The notes: generated by a model from the letters alone, not told the origin. 64,000 nt of DNA from Acanthopleura granulata (GCA_016165875.1 JABBOT010000014.1:13207432-13271431); one strand, 5' to 3'; shown: positions 1 to 15,700, numbered from the stretch's first letter. A program made the numbers and translations.

Positions 1-12
1 TATTATATATTG

Positions 13-160
13 CCCCGTCTGCCAGTAACCCGCGGATGGTCGTGGGTTTCAACGGGTACTGCCCGGTTTCCTACCACCATAACGCTGGCAGCCGTCGTAC
101 AAGTGAAATATTCTGGAGAAAGTTGTAAAACACCAATCAAATATATAAATAAATCACTAT
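13..160 (+). mobile_element. SINE, 3' part (core plus tail)
   Basis: Contains GCCAGTAACCCGCGGATGG, the core CGGTTTCCTACCACCATAACG, then TGAAATATTCTGGAG and AAAACACCAATCAAATATATAAATAAAT. It lacks the tRNA head, which may lie beyond or be lost. Confidence 0.85.
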
Positions 161-737
161 TGGCCCATAATATAAAAACTAATCCGTCATGTCCTTCAGT
201 AGACCATATAGCACCAAGCCACACACAGACGATCACATTTTACAGATATATTGCACATTATTATTTACCGGAGTCACAATAAACACGCAAAATAATGAAA
301 GCTAATGACACCGCCGTATCGTTGAATATAAAATATATGGACTGAGGATAATAAAACTCGAGATAAAGTAGCAACACCCGTGCAGTGGTGATCTGGTCTC
401 AAGCTGAACTGACTATTCTTCTCTTTCAGTGATTGAGTAACACAATTTATCAATTTGCCCACAAAACGGCATCGAATATGAAGGTATAAACAAGACACTA
501 CACAACACTGGCATGAATGGCGGGAAAACTTCAGTAACATACTGAAATCAAAAGGAAAATGTAGCATTACTGGATTTTCTCCATTAAAAGCGGTACACTA
601 TTATGCAGGCTGCAGATCTAAAGATTCAAAAATGATAACTGGTGAACTAATATTAGAACCCACGATACCACTAGTGTTAGACCCCGTCAATGAGACAGTC
701 GTAGGCTCAAATGGATAAAATGGGTTGCATGTGTTTA

Positions 738-992
738 AAACGCCACAGATGTAGCATGTGTTGATGGCATCACAGAAGTAACGTGTTGATGGCGTTACAG
801 AAGTAACGTGTTGATAGCGTCACAGAAGTAGGATGTATTGGAAACGCCGCAGATGTAGCATGTGTTGATGGCGTTACAGAAGTAACGTGTTGATGGCGTT
901 ACAGAAGTAACGTGTTGATAGCGTCACAGAAGTAGGATGTATTGGAAACGCCGCAGCTTTAGCATGTGTTGAAAACGCCACAGAGGTAACGT
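738..992. repeat. 25-27 bp minisatellite with 104-bp higher-order period
   Basis: Units such as GTAACGTGTTGATGGCGTTA then CAGAA alternate with GTAGGATGTATTGGAAACGC then CGCAGAT. A block of four units (about 104 bp) occurs twice, followed by a further diverged unit. Confidence 0.85.
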
Positions 993-1722
993 GTGTTATA
1001 ACTATGTGGCATGTATTACATACATGTGGTAGCTAAGGGACACAACTCATATCAGCTGGACTAATTCGATGATGTATCCAGACACACAGATTCTGGCACA
1101 CAGACAACGGGTTGGGATTAGCTGTATCTGTGAAGTGTGTTGAAATATTGCCAGGTAATTTTGCAGGACAAAATTATGACCAGTAATGGTGGAAAGAAGT
1201 CACTTACTAGGTGCTGAAATTAAACAGGAAAAAATATTATCCAATGTGCGAGTTCCCCCCTACACCCACTTTCTATGGCGATAGGACACTAGTACCTGTA
1301 TTCTACCTAATTTATCTTGAAAAAATGATGGTCAGCCTATGATGATATTTGGATATGTTGACGGCCAGGCATCTAGTTATCTGAACAGATGTGTCATTTG
1401 GGCCAACAAAAGTTAGTTACAGTGTTAGGTGGGTGTTCATTGTGAAATTACTACATAAGCAGTAAGGCTATTTGGTGGGGTTTTTATACTACACTTATAA
1501 AGGAGCGCCTATATATGAAGTAACAGCGCGGATGTTTTACATCTGGTGTATAATGGAAGAGCTACATAAATACTGAAGGAATGGCAGGGTTATGGATTGT
1601 ACTATAGATTTGTACTATTATAACTCGCCACCGTTGCCCTTTCAAAGACTACATGCGCAGTAATTAAGTCATTATTAAGAGAATTGGAACCAAAAGATGA
1701 CAGGCTGTTTTGCAGTAGATTC

Positions 1723-3678
1723 TTATGTCTTTTCCCGTTCAATTCTGCGTCGCATTCTCAGGCAGTAGAGACAAACGAGACAGGAGACGATGAGAAGGAG
1801 GATAATGATGAGCAGAATGAAGCCAAGGACGACCCAGTAGAGAGTTCCCGCGCAATCAACTTTGACGTCGCTGGGAGAGGGTGAGCTGCTGTTAACCCTA
1901 TCTCCGGACAGACCTGGCAATAACCACAAACATCATCCAGAATAGGTTACATATGGGCAATTCGAGCAGTTGGGTCCACGACCTGACTCCGAATTGAAAA
2001 GTGATGGAGCACTGATTGTATAATACTGTCAGACAGACAATCTAGGTTGTTGAGACAACATGAATTTCTATAGCGTCATATTACACCTAGTTAAAATATA
2101 TCAGAATTTTGTCTGCTTTGTGTATAAGCATATGAACAAAGTCTGACGATGATTAGCCCGATGGTGATGACACATAAAGAAACTTCCAGGCTGGATCTAG
2201 GATCTCCTTTAAGATGTCATTCCCACTGGTTATTGCAATTCTTAAATTATAACCCTGAGCATGAACTAAAATAAAAACATACAGAAAACAAATTAAAATG
2301 GATGGAACCAAAATGGGCTGATTTGGAAGGCGAAGCTTGTCAGAAATTCAGCCAACATCCCACTATCGTCCCTACAAGGCTCATTCTGGCTCCACCCGTG
2401 CGCCTAACCCCATTCGTGTGAGAAGGAATGTAAGCTTTATTTGTTTACAGAACTGTTAGCAGTATATACTTACTGTCAGAGTCGGGGATTTCCAGAACCA
2501 CAACCAAGGCCTTGACTTGTTCAAGGCTCTTGGGATCAGCATCTCGACGAAGTCTTCCATCAGTAGAACAATGATCCTGTGAACCAGAAGCAAGGTCACT
2601 TAAGCATGAAATTCCAGCAAAGGCATATCGATCTGTCTACATATGATATGCTGAAATGGGTTCCCCTATTGAAACAGATCTACATTAGGCGTCCTATCTG
2701 CCTACATATATGTATTCTAATTGAGGTGCATTAAACACCGAAATATGGAAATATTTCTTAATGGAATGAAATCCAAGAAAAGTAGTAGGCCCCTTATCAC
2801 TATTTCATTTTGACAAGAATAAAAATGATTTCAGTATCTGTGGGAATAAATTTAAATCTGTAAATTCTAGAAACCTAAGATCAAAGTTACCACTTTGCTG
2901 GGCCCTGTGTAACTTGTCTTCTCATTTTAAACTTGCATTGGACATGTACAACGCAAGAAATTTCCACATTTAGGCTGTTAATAAAAGCTGATTTCTATAA
3001 GTGGCACTCACGGCAATGCAACCATCTTTGTTGGTGTCATAGCAGAAATCTACCATGCAGAAAAACACCAGGCTGTCCGCCTCTACAAAGCGGAACGCCT
3101 TAAACGTCGGAGTATGCGCTTCGGTACCTGCTGAACTCACAAACGAACCAATGGAGACTGCACCGTCTATGGAACACCTAACCAGTAATTAACAAATGAA
3201 TTCAATTAGAAAGTTACTTAGATTTCTTGTTTCCGTCGATCCTACTAACAATATATATATACAGGGTTATTAGGGAATGAAACAATACTTTCAGTAATCA
3301 TGCACTCAAAATATCCCACAAAATGATGAATATTTTTGGTCATCTTCTGAGATACGCCGTTAAACCCAAGCACACGTACACACATACTTCATTTTCTGAG
3401 ACAAAACTATGATAGTAGATAGGCCTTGGTTACAAACTGCCTGAGGGCTTAATGGCAGATACTACAAGCTTCTTCGTCTATGTACCTCAGCAAAGTTTGC
3501 ATGCCATTGCAGCCCTACCATCTTGTTTTTCAAAGCACTTCGCTCTAGATATTAATAGCACGCATCCTCGCGACATACGAGGGCATTAATGCATGGTGTC
3601 TATACATTACGGCATGTAATTAAAATGTTTAATTACTCTATATGTACCGTATAAAGCCCCCCCCCCCCCCCGCCCTCA

Positions 3679-3719
<41 letters not shown>

Positions 3720-6700
3720 GGTCAGGCCGATTTCCAACCTGCTCTCAGTGTCAGATCCACTGCAGAATGACGCCAGGGCTTCCCCAGTATGCGGCGGTTG
3801 TTACATTGTTAGATGTTGTTACATGACAGGTCTTGTCATGCAGGAGGCCAACAATAAGGACGTATTCTTTACTAATCATGAACGTCCACTCTGTCTTTTA
3901 TACACAATAATTTGTCCGTTAATATTTCTTCCAGTCAGACCTATAAGAAGTTGGATTTAAACCAAGCTTTTCTTAGGAAATACATCGTGAATATATGTCT
4001 GGAACATTTATTCAGTTGAACAGATAAACCGATATTGGTGCCTTTCCCCACAGTGTAACTTTTCGATATGTTGCACACTTTAACAGTGTCGCGTTGAAAC
4101 GGTTTGATAATATGGACACCACTTACATATTTTAGCTGCATTGAGCTTTCACTGGAAGCATATACAATATATTATCCATGAATATTTATTTTAATTGCAA
4201 ACATATCTAATATGGAGGTGTGCAAAATGCAAACAATTAAGACTGTCTCTTGCTTGATTTAATCATTTTTCTCCGTAAACCATGTTACACGAAACTGTGA
4301 GTCGAGATATGTATCAAATTCCCGACACTGGTGACATCCTGATTGTCAGCCGCGCGAGTTACCGCTGTACTATGGGGAACAACACTACACAAGCCATGAA
4401 GTATTACGGTGATTATGCAGTTTCAATGGCCGTAGAAAATATTTCATTTTTTTCTATTTACAAAAATATGATTGCGTGAACCAACATGATACTTCGCAAT
4501 ATATTAGAACCCTCCCAGTTGACATCAAATATGCACAAATGATCTAGGCTAACGTAATCATATTTTTACTATGATGGGAATTCCCTCAGCAAAACATCTT
4601 AAAATAGTGAAATCTTCTTTTGACATTACGTTTTCCCACTTACAAAACAAAAAGTATGAATCACACGACTCATCATAATTGCACCATAATTGTACTTCAC
4701 ATTCAAGTAGACTTTCTCTCTTTTTCGACAGGAAAAAAAATGCACCTCACTCCCGCAACACGGGGGGACGATTTCCCATCTAGTTGCAAGGGGTCCTTAT
4801 CATTCCAAGAAGAATAAATTACGATTCCAACAAGAACCAATTACCATTCCAACAAGAATAAAATACCAAGAACAAAGAGCAGTTTACCGTATTTAACGCC
4901 TTTTTTAAGCTTCATATCTTTACATATGAGGCACACGGCACATACCCGTTTGCATCCAGCAGATTGATGACTTGAGATGAGAACACAGAGGGCCTGGCGT
5001 CACAACTCCGCACGCGCACACCTTCTGCATCTGGAGGTTAAAGGGAAAGGTCATTATCACAACCTAGTATTGCGACTAGAGATCAGCCAATCCGAACATG
5101 TATGTGAAGTTAGCTGCCATTTCCCGGTTCCATATTCAAATGTGAAGTTACCTGAAGCTTTCAGTTCTCAGTTCCTAGTCGACTGTGAAGCTAGTTGCCA
5201 GTTCCCGGTTCGATATTCAAAAGAAATCATTATTCCTACCAAATGCATGGAAATATCTGCACTGTACCTGGTACACGTGACCTACACTGCGTGTCGTATA
5301 CGCACATTACATTAGTTTAACATTTTATTGCTCGGGGGCGAATATCGAACTGGAAACTGAATCCTAAACTACCCTTATACAGATAGTTCTATTGCACATA
5401 CAAGAGCCAAACAATGTATTTGACACTATGTGACCTACACATACATCACATTATATATTTATTTATCTATTTATTTGATTGGTGTTTTACGCCGTACTCA
5501 AGAATATTTCATACGACGGCGGCCAGCATTATGGTGGGAAGAAACCGGAGAGAGCCCGGGGGAAACCCACGGCCATCCGCAGGTTGCTCGCAGACCTTGC
5601 CACGTACGGCCGGCAAGAAAGCCAGCATGAGCTGTTCTTGAGCTCACAGTGACCGTATTGGCGGGAGGCTTCGGGTCATTGTGCTGCGATGGCGCACTAA
5701 CCGACTGAGCCACGGAGGCCCCTTACATCACATTAGTTCCACGTTTTACCTCTAGGGGGAGAAGATCGAGCTGGCAACTGAATCGTAAAGTACCCTAGTA
5801 AAGTACCTTAATGCAGATAGTTCTATTGCACATGCAAAACCCAAACCTTGTATAGGTCACCTACACTACGTGTCCTACAGGCACACCATATTTCTAATAT
5901 CCAACTGGCAAGTGAACCATCAACTGGCCTCATACACATAGTTGTATTGCACATACAGAATTTGATGACTTTGATAAAAACACACAGTACAGACTGATAC
6001 AGGCTGAGCATGACAATGAGTTTGATCGGACGAGCAATTTGACTTTTAGCGACTGCAGATCAGACTACAGAGAGCTATTTCGATATTTGTTGTATTACTG
6101 TCCGTCTATTTAAAGTCTTCAACCTAACTAAAGGGAAAAAATTAGCTGTTATTAGCACGGAACGCCGAATCCTTTGAGCCATGAGTTCGGGCAGACGAAA
6201 ACCGGTTTAACAACACGAGTAGGTGATGTGTACTAGCTACAGTGCAGATATTTCCAAACATTTGCTAGGAATAATGATTTTTTTAATATCGAACCGGCAA
6301 CTGTCAACTAGCTTCACAGTTGATTATCGAACTGAGGAACGGGGACTGGCAGCTCATTTCACATTTGAATATCGAACCGGGAACCCTGGCAACGGCAACT
6401 AACATCACATACATGATCCGAACCCTTTTAAAACCGAAGGGCCTCCTAGACAGTAAAACTTCATCTCGTACACAGCGCTTACTACTGACGAGTCTGTAAC
6501 TTATGTGATCAATTCACGCAGGTGTGACATTCAATCATATTGAGTCTATGGATTCTTGAAATTTATAAGGATTTACTACGCTAAAGCCAATTCCCAAACA
6601 TAATACTGTAATTTAAGTCTCATAAGAAGCCTAATTACCAAGAACGTTTTTCGCAAACTACTGGAGGCATGCAATTTCACGCTTGAAGAAATACGTAAGA

Positions 6701-9700
6701 ATTGCGTGCGGACATACATTTCTTAAAATGGATGGTGGAAGTCACCAAACTACATTGACGTACCAGAACCGACGAGTTCCACACGCAGCTTAATGAGCTG
6801 TCCAAGAGTGATTCTGTCCACCGCGTTGTCTTCACTGTCCAAAACAGCCAGAGCAGCGTTGCCTTGCAAGTTGGACGCAGATCCGTTCGTCAGTTGTCTG
6901 AAAGAGTAATGAAAACAACTAATTCATGCAAATGATCGGTGAGGGGATGCGGTTTCGCTGGCTTTGGGAGCAAGTGGAGTTATAAACATGAAGTCCTACC
7001 TATTTATGTAGTAGGTATAGGGAAAATGGCACTCTTGTTACCATTTTAACTTAGGAAATGCACAAATGTAAGGAACGAAACGTCATTACCTCTCTATGAT
7101 AAATTCACCAAACATTAAAACGGCACACATAACCATTGAAAATATACTCTGGACATCGATATGGACAGATGGACAAAACTGCCATAGCATACAACGCTCG
7201 ACGATAAGTGCTTCACTTTAAATTTTGGCCTAATTTGACTGGTCATCTGACCTTAACAAAAGGTTATCTAGACCGCGTACACTTTTCGCCCACAATCACA
7301 AGACAACGGACATACAGGTGTATCCGAGCAATATATGCCTTGCTCTTAAAAAACCTTGAAATCGCTAACCCATTTTTGATTAATTATAATCCGATCTACG
7401 TAAAATTAGAGAGAAAAAAATTAATGCGAGCCATGCTTGATTGCTGAAATGGATTGACAATTAATTCTTTCTCTTGCGATCTGGATAAAGCTACGCCACT
7501 TTCTACCAATACAAATAGGAATTACGTCCTCTGTCATTTTAAAGAGGGTGAAAGGTTTCAAAACAACTAGGGGCCGAAATATTAAAGTAAGAAAATTGGA
7601 CAGCTGGCCTACTTTTCTACGGTGACCCCATCAGCAGACGACAGTTCCGTGAATGGCTGACTGAAGTTACACGTCAAGTGGTACGTCACGTCACCTGCCT
7701 GGAGAACTAATGGTGAGCTCTGGACGATGAACTGTACCTTGTATATGTTGGGGGAAATTTCCTGCAAAGAGAAGCCGAACAATGTGATAGAAATACCGTG
7801 TTCTCATTGGTTAGATGGCTTCGAAACCTAAACCTGAAAGGTTCGTTGAGCAACACGTAAACCTCGGCTTACCTGGGTGTTTAAAACAAAAGACAAGAAA
7901 TCATCTATAGCCGTTCAGATACTTAGGATGAAGGTTGCAAACAAAGCTAAATTTACACCTTATCTAGGTGTAATCCATGGATGTAACAAATCTACAACAT
8001 ATATAACTTTAGCCCATTACTGTCTCAAATCTTCTCCTGAACTAATTGTAAGTCATTACTGTGTCAAATCTGCCACTATATCTAAATGTTGTTCATTACT
8101 TGGTCAAATATTCCCCTTTTTAACTGCAACCTATTACCTTGTAAAATCTACAGCTTAACCAGGTGTAACCCATTACTATGTCAAACGTAGGCTACCATTT
8201 ATCTGATTGTAACTAATGACTGTGTGAAATCTACCATTTATCTAACTGAACCCATTACTGTGTCAAATCTACCACTTATCTGACTAATTCATTGTCGTGT
8301 CAAATCTACCACCTTTCTACCTGTAATTCATAACTAGTCTAATCGATCATTTATCTGACTAATTCATTACTGTGTCAGATCTACCAGTTATCTCACTGTG
8401 ACCATTACTCAGTTGAATCTCACCTGCACTCCACAGTCCGGAGATTGAGGTGTTTCCGACAGATCAATGGCCAGCTCGTATCTGTCCTCGAGTGTCCCGG
8501 TTCCCATCCCCACTCCCGCAGCCTTTCCACAGGTGGACTTCTTCCCAACCGCGTAGATATCCGAGGGCAAGGAACCGTTTGTCGCATAGCTGAAGTGGAG
8601 TTTCTTGGTTCCGTCACACGCATACTGAGCCAACACTTGGTAAGATAAATAAATAAACAAATACATAAAAAAAAAATAATAGAAAACAATTAGTATGCAT
8701 AGAATGTATATATTTTCTGTGTCTTCTTGCGGCAGGGCAAGGCCTTGCCGCCAAAGTGCTGCCGTCAAAGGAACGTCATGCGGAAGACACCAATTCTGAC
8801 ACGTCACATGACACTGGTATTGGGCGGACCAGTCAGGTTTGCTTGCTCTAACCTTTCAGTGGTGCGCGCGAAGCGAAGCAGCAACAAGTGCAATTTTTAA
8901 AGTCTTTGGTATGACCCGACGCGGGATTGATCTCGAATTTCCGCTCAAATCTCCAGGCCACCGAGTCGAAAACAAATAGACATACATGCCTAAATAAAAA
9001 CTTTAAAAACATAATGCAGAAATAATTCAACAAAGAAGAAAATTAATAATTAAGGAAGAAAATAAATAAATAAATAAGAATATAAACATATAAATTGTAT
9101 TATCTTAGCTAAATGCTGACAGATTCGTTTCCAGGAAGTGACGAAGGTAAATGGATGTTATACGAGAATAACAACATACTGAACGGTTAACAATGCTGTT
9201 TGCGTGCAGTATGCCGCGGTCACTGTGTTTTGCCGAGTTCTGCCCTTAAACAACCTTGCGGGTAAGTTTTGAAGCATTGAATATATATACTTTATTATTT
9301 TTCGTCAATGGCAAAAGATATCGTCTTCAGCTTTTATAGAAACAAAAGATAAATGCCTGTAATGTATAACGTGTTGTCCAGAAGTAAAGAGGATTGGGCG
9401 TAATCGTGCATACAGCATTGCCTCTATACAACATATTTGCAATATTGCTCCTTTTCCACGTGACCCATTGCCCAAAATTGCTGTTGATTCAACGCTAAAG
9501 TATACTATTACACGTACCTAAGAAAGCCGTTATACACATTAACACATTAACACATGCACGAGTTAACGCTACACTATGACATTAATCCACACACTATACA
9601 TATACGTATATAACATGTGGATTTACTGAACCACGGTCGATTTATCCTGGAGTTTTATAAAATGATGATAATGAAACAGCCCTACCCGAAATTTTGACAG

Positions 9701-12700
9701 CAGTGTCATGATAGATTAAATTGGGCCAACACAGAAAAGAAATTAATATATTACACTTTGAGAGAAGAATAATTAAACCATTTGTTCGTGTATTAGAAGA
9801 TGGAAGGATGACCTACGTCGAGATACGTCGAGTAGATTATTTTCCCATCTTTTACGATTACAATGGTTTCAGTATTCAGACTTCATCATGTTAAATTCTT
9901 CGTCAGCTTTCGCCCAGTACCATGGAGTGGGAAGAATGCAACGCTCGTTGATGTACCACAGCAAGGTATATATTTTAGAATAAATATATGGGCACGTTAT
10001 AGAAGCGTTCAGTTGGCTGACATCACTGTAAGGCAGCCCGATTACACCAGAAAAAACGAAAGGAAACAACAGGAAGTTGATAGTAGTCTATGTTCATCAA
10101 AATCGCTTTGCTTCAATAAAAACCCTGCTTTCCGTTTACGAACGACATTCTATGCTTGTCCATTACAGCTCTTTGAACAACTATATATTTACGCAACTCA
10201 CACATCGTATCTGACGTTGGTTAGTAGGTATATATGCAATGTGTGTTTCCTTTTGTTGACAAAACGCTGACAATGAAAAAAAGATACAAGCAGAGTTCAG
10301 TTCGCTCTTTCTTAGATAGCTTGAAAACAGCTTGTGCTCATATATTTCCTCACATATAATTAAGCCAATCCGCCAACTATAGTAGTTCATTAAAAGTCTA
10401 AAGAATTTTGTTTATATACTGACCTTATAAAATAGATTATTTTAGGATTAAGCACTTTTTTTCAAAAAATAACTTGCCTCCTTTTTTATTTTGAGCTATT
10501 ATTTATTTAGACACAGTGTTTCGGGAATTTGTTAACTTTACATTTGTATACGATGTGTTTGTGTTTCAAAGAGAAAACAAGAGAATCGTACGATAATATT
10601 CTAGATATATATACATCCCTTTGCATAAATATAGAATTTAATTTTTTTACCTATTTTGCCTCTTAAAAGAAAGCAGTTATACAGTTTCCCTATGTGGGAA
10701 TATATGAAAGAAGAAAAACCCAACCAATACCAAGATAATGTTGTTTATATATGAACCGCAAATCTCACATAAGACTGAAAAATCACCAGTTTGCTGCACT
10801 ATTTACAGATTATATATTAAAATAATGGTATGTAAATATGCATACTGCATGAAGTATAAATTATAAAGCATATAATCAGTTGAATATCCATAATGATTAC
10901 ATCACGTGGGTTCATAGGAAATACAAACTGATATCACTTCATTAAAAGAAATAAAGAGAATATTTTAATATACTCAGCCTGGAATTGCATATACTTGGGG
11001 TTGGAATGAAAGGTGCCCCACAATACTGACAGACGCTGTGCTGGCTCATCATTGTACACTATATGCTGCAATACATAGCGTATATACTAACTACCAAAGC
11101 TGCCGAAGAGTCTTGCCTGTAGGCCTAAGACGTATCATTTCATTGTTTTCCATTTACAAAATTTGTCTAATAAATTTGAAAACATTTAAGCCAGTTCAAT
11201 GGAAATTATATTGACACGAACTTGTGTCTGTTAATTTAAGCATTAGTATGAAGTCTCTTTTTGTATACTTCACTGCAACCTTAAAACTATCTTCCATATA
11301 CATTTTCTTTTAGCATGACCATACTTCATTTGTCGCATGTTATTAGATGTTCTCATAGGAAAATTTCTTAATGTGTTAAGAAACCCTCAATACAAATAAT
11401 ATTTCTGTTATAGGCACATGAAGCTACTTTATAATCAAGGACACTGTCCAAGTATTACAGCCCCCAGAATGAAAGAGTCAACCTTGCACTGATCGAAATT
11501 ACGCTAAAGTGCACTTGTTAAATATTAACAACAACAGCAACAACAACAAAAACACAACATTTTAAAGCTATAGTGAGGAGTGGCCAGTTGTTGCGGAATA
11601 TAAATCTTTACCAGTACAGAGGAGAAAACACTTTCAGAAAACTGGGTAACAATTTCTTTGCTGCTGAAATTTCGAAAATTTAACATGTTGAGACAGAAGA
11701 TCTGTGAAAAATGTTTTTGGAGTGAATGCATTCCATGCATAGGAAGTCGAAAATTTATACACCACTCACCGACTTAATGCATATAGGAGTCAAATCAATT
11801 TATATGCCACTCACCGACTTAATGCATATAGGAGTCAAATCAAGGACGGATATGCAATATCCATCTAATTAACTGCAGTCATGGTGAGATGCAAGTTCCC
11901 CATGCACAGTCTGTATTTGTTATGTCAAAACACTTTCATTTCGGAAATTTTTAGTATTCCAGGTACACAAAAGCAGACGTTTGATAAAATGAACAAAGAC
12001 AACAGAGATTGCGTGGATGTCATCTTTTTATTTGATGCCATAAATTGCTTAACGATAGATGATGACACATTTAGTGCGACACTGTTCCCTTGTTATCAAT
12101 TGTCAGTTGTACTATCCCGAACTGTGGGTAAATATGAGGCTTCGCTATGTCAGATATATCTCATGGCTTCAATGGAAACACTGCTGGATTTATGACACTC
12201 TCTGCCGGTAGATGGCACTGTAAAGTACGTCGACGACTTTGATTCTGTCTTTCAAAATTACCGATGCTTCGTGACAGAGGCGTCGGATATCACCGATTTG
12301 AGCCGAAGTGAAATGTTAAGAACGTGGGCCACGCTAACCCGTGAATCGTGCAGGGCTATCATGCTAATGCTGTGGACACTCCACCTGTGATTTGTGGTAG
12401 ATGCAAAGCGAACAAACACACCCCAGATCCATACTGTTGTTCTAAAGCCGATTACACTGAGCTGGTCCGAGTTCGACACACCGAGTTGCTGAAATTCCGA
12501 CTTGACGCGATACCTAGCAACCGTGAAGTACCTCACCTCTCAGCACAAAACGCATCTTTTGTAGTGCCTCGGCCTGCTTCTGTCTCACATGTTAATTAAT
12601 TATATGCATCGTCTCCAATATTTTTCCTCAATGGATGGTGTTGGAGATGGATTTTGCGATTATAGACTTTGCACGCCCCGTCATGCTTTACAAGTGGCAT

Positions 12701-15700
12701 ACGAATGTGGGATTTGAACCTTTTATTATTTATTTTCTTCTCTTGTGTCTCCTGAAAGCTTAAGACGTTCAACCAAAATCGTTTGAGGAGAATTGGATTC
12801 GAACAGGCGATACCACACAGGCCAGTACTAAGTCATATCGAATGATAATTACTATCACCCCGCCAACAAGGGCCGTGACTGTATCACATTAAGATGTTTA
12901 AACAATATCAGTATTCATTATTACTAGAGTGGACCAATTACAGTTCAGCCTGATCTAGCCATTTTCAAGTTATATGTGTGCATCATTTTACATAATCATT
13001 TGTCGCCTAAAAAAACGCAGTTGCATGCGATCATTCAAAGCGGTATTTCTCTGCACAAGTAGTTTAGAGCAGACGTTATACAACTCTATGTATCCTGGGC
13101 GATTTGTGAAATGTGTTAACGCCTGTTAAGCATGTATTTTACGTATCGATTGCTTCAAAGAAGCATCCTTTACACGTGAGAATCTTCTAAATTACACACA
13201 GGCCTTCTGAAATGGTTATCCAGCCACTGACCGAGGAAATTAGCGCTCCAGCGCTTCGTATTGACCAGGTGCCTCTCACCAGTGCGATCGCTGTGAGTTC
13301 AGCTCGTGCTGTTTTCCTGTCTGGTAGTGCGTGGGAGGGCCCGCTAGCAACATGCGGAGGTCGTGAGTTTCCGCCGTGCTCTGCCCGGTTTCCTCTTACC
13401 ATAATGCTGGCCACCGTCGTATAAGTGAAATATTCTTGAATAGGGCGTAAAACTCCAATGAAATAAATAAATAAATAAAAATAAATAAATAAATAACTAG
13501 TCACCGAGAGCCAATCGATTCGTTTGTAGCATGAAAAGACATGTAGGTCTTTCTTGTCGTCACGGCAAATTCACGTGAAAATTCACACATTGTTCTCTAA
13601 ATTCAAACCTGACCCCTATGTGAAGTATGCGCTCCTTTGTCAAGTTTCCATGGCCTTCAGCGCTTTCGACGATCACACAAGTACAAAAATTCCAACATAT
13701 GCAATATTGATTTTACCTGTATTTATATGTTTCCGTAGGACTATATTTGTTTTTAAATGCCAGTTTAACTGTTATGGAAAAAAATAAAGGTATTTACGGT
13801 CGTATTGCGCAAGTTTTACCGGTGGTTTGTGAGCATTGCATACGATCTTATCTCTATTAGGGATTTGGGTATAGCGCACAGTGTAGTGCTAGATGTAGGC
13901 ATTATAATTTATTTATTATTATCTCCATATACATCTACTGTCTGCAGCTAGATATAGACGTCAGGCTGGTGTCAGAGGTTTTCTGGATATCATCGGCATG
14001 TCTATTGACATAAACAACAACAACGTGACATGAAACATGGGCTTGCTTAGGTGTTTCGTAGACACACTTTAAGCATAGCGACAATTTTAGTAATACGCTA
14101 TTAGGAGCTGACGGAAGCCGCTACTAAAGCGCACGTTAAAGTCTACTTATGACGTAGACGCAGAAAATATATACATTCTAACTGTCTTTGTAAGACGGGC
14201 CCCAGGAAGCCAGCATGAACTAGACTTGAGCTCACAGCGACCGCATTGTTGAGAAGCACCTGGGTCATTACGTGGCCTTTACATTAGAGAGTTTTACTGT
14301 ATTACTAAATGTAGGCCTAGTTTGAAGAGATGTGCGTGAAGACAACTCGAGTTCCGCTTGTACTCACCAGTGGGAGGTCTCTGCAAAGATAAAAATAATG
14401 TATAACATAAGAGCTCAAAGAAAGACACTGAATGTAGATCTCAAGACAAGTATACAGTATACTGTATATGTTATTGTAGTACATGTCCTTCATTTTTGAA
14501 ACGTATTATACATGATGGATACAGCAGTCGATGCCATTCAAGGGATCGTGCAAAATTTATCGAGAGAGAACAAGTGGTGTAAATCAAAATGTTATACCAA
14601 CACAATCCGTCTCACCAATATATTGGTCCAAAAGGATATGTTCTAAATGACATAACCTCCATACCAAAGAGTACAACTGGGTTGCACTTTGGTTACAAAA
14701 CTCCCCTACGTCACTAACTCTAAGCAATTGAAGAACAAATCCAAAAATCAATCGTCCGTTATTAAGGTTAATAAGTATTGCAATTAATTTGACTCTATAT
14801 CATGGTGGTAGAAATGCGGGGCTGTATAAAAAGTATAAAAAAAGCCTTGACTTCCTGTTTAGAAATTGAAAAAATCAACAACTTTCGAAACCTCCTCTTA
14901 TGCATCGGTTCTACTCTGTTAAGTATTGCTCAGTCTCTAAGTAACCTTTTCCATTTGCGCTCTGCCGCAATATGGTTGAAATACTGCCTTTGTGTCCTTA
15001 AATCCAGCTATTCAACCTGTGTCGATCTGTGTTTATATCCTTATTTATTTATTTGACTGATGGTACATCAGCCAGCAACCTGCGGACGGTCATGAGATAT
15101 CATCCCACCGTAGTGCTGGCCGCCGTCGTGTAAGTGAAATATTCTCGAGTCCGGCGTAAAAAAACACAATTAAGTAAATAAATATAACTGAGAGTCAAAA
15201 ACCGCAGTCAAGAGTACAGGCCCCTTATTCCACAAAGCAATCGTATACTTAATTGAACGTAACTACTATGACAACCCAACTCATGACAACTGTGTAAACT
15301 GTATGATACTCACTTCGGGGGAGAAGTCACAACTGACATTGAAAGTTTTGTCTCTTGGGTCGTTAATAGCCAGTATATCACCAAAGCGCACCTCTACAGT
15401 GAAAAAGTACACCGAGTTCGATTCCTGAAATAAATATTGTCCAATGTGGAGTTTTTATGACTGGATAAAGACAAGGTGGCCCTATTAATCACATGAAAAG
15501 GGCACACCACATTTTTAGAAAGTACGCATTATCTGAAAGGCAATTTCGTGCTTTTAACCTGCAAAACACCCTCTAGGTGCTATATGTCTACGTTCTACGT
15601 GAATACATATATGTAGTACAACACCTATACCTTTATCTAACGTGGAAACAACAGTTACGCCAAGTTTAGGGGCGTAAAAAAATCTGTGACATCACCGTAC

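Noticed and set aside
738..992. CRISPR-like array
   Set aside because: Units are contiguous without spacers and the host is a eukaryote; it is a minisatellite.
9863..10270. 135-codon open frame in intron 5 of the ZP gene
   Set aside because: Composition like its AT-rich surroundings, no splice signals fitting a gene and no recognisable domain.
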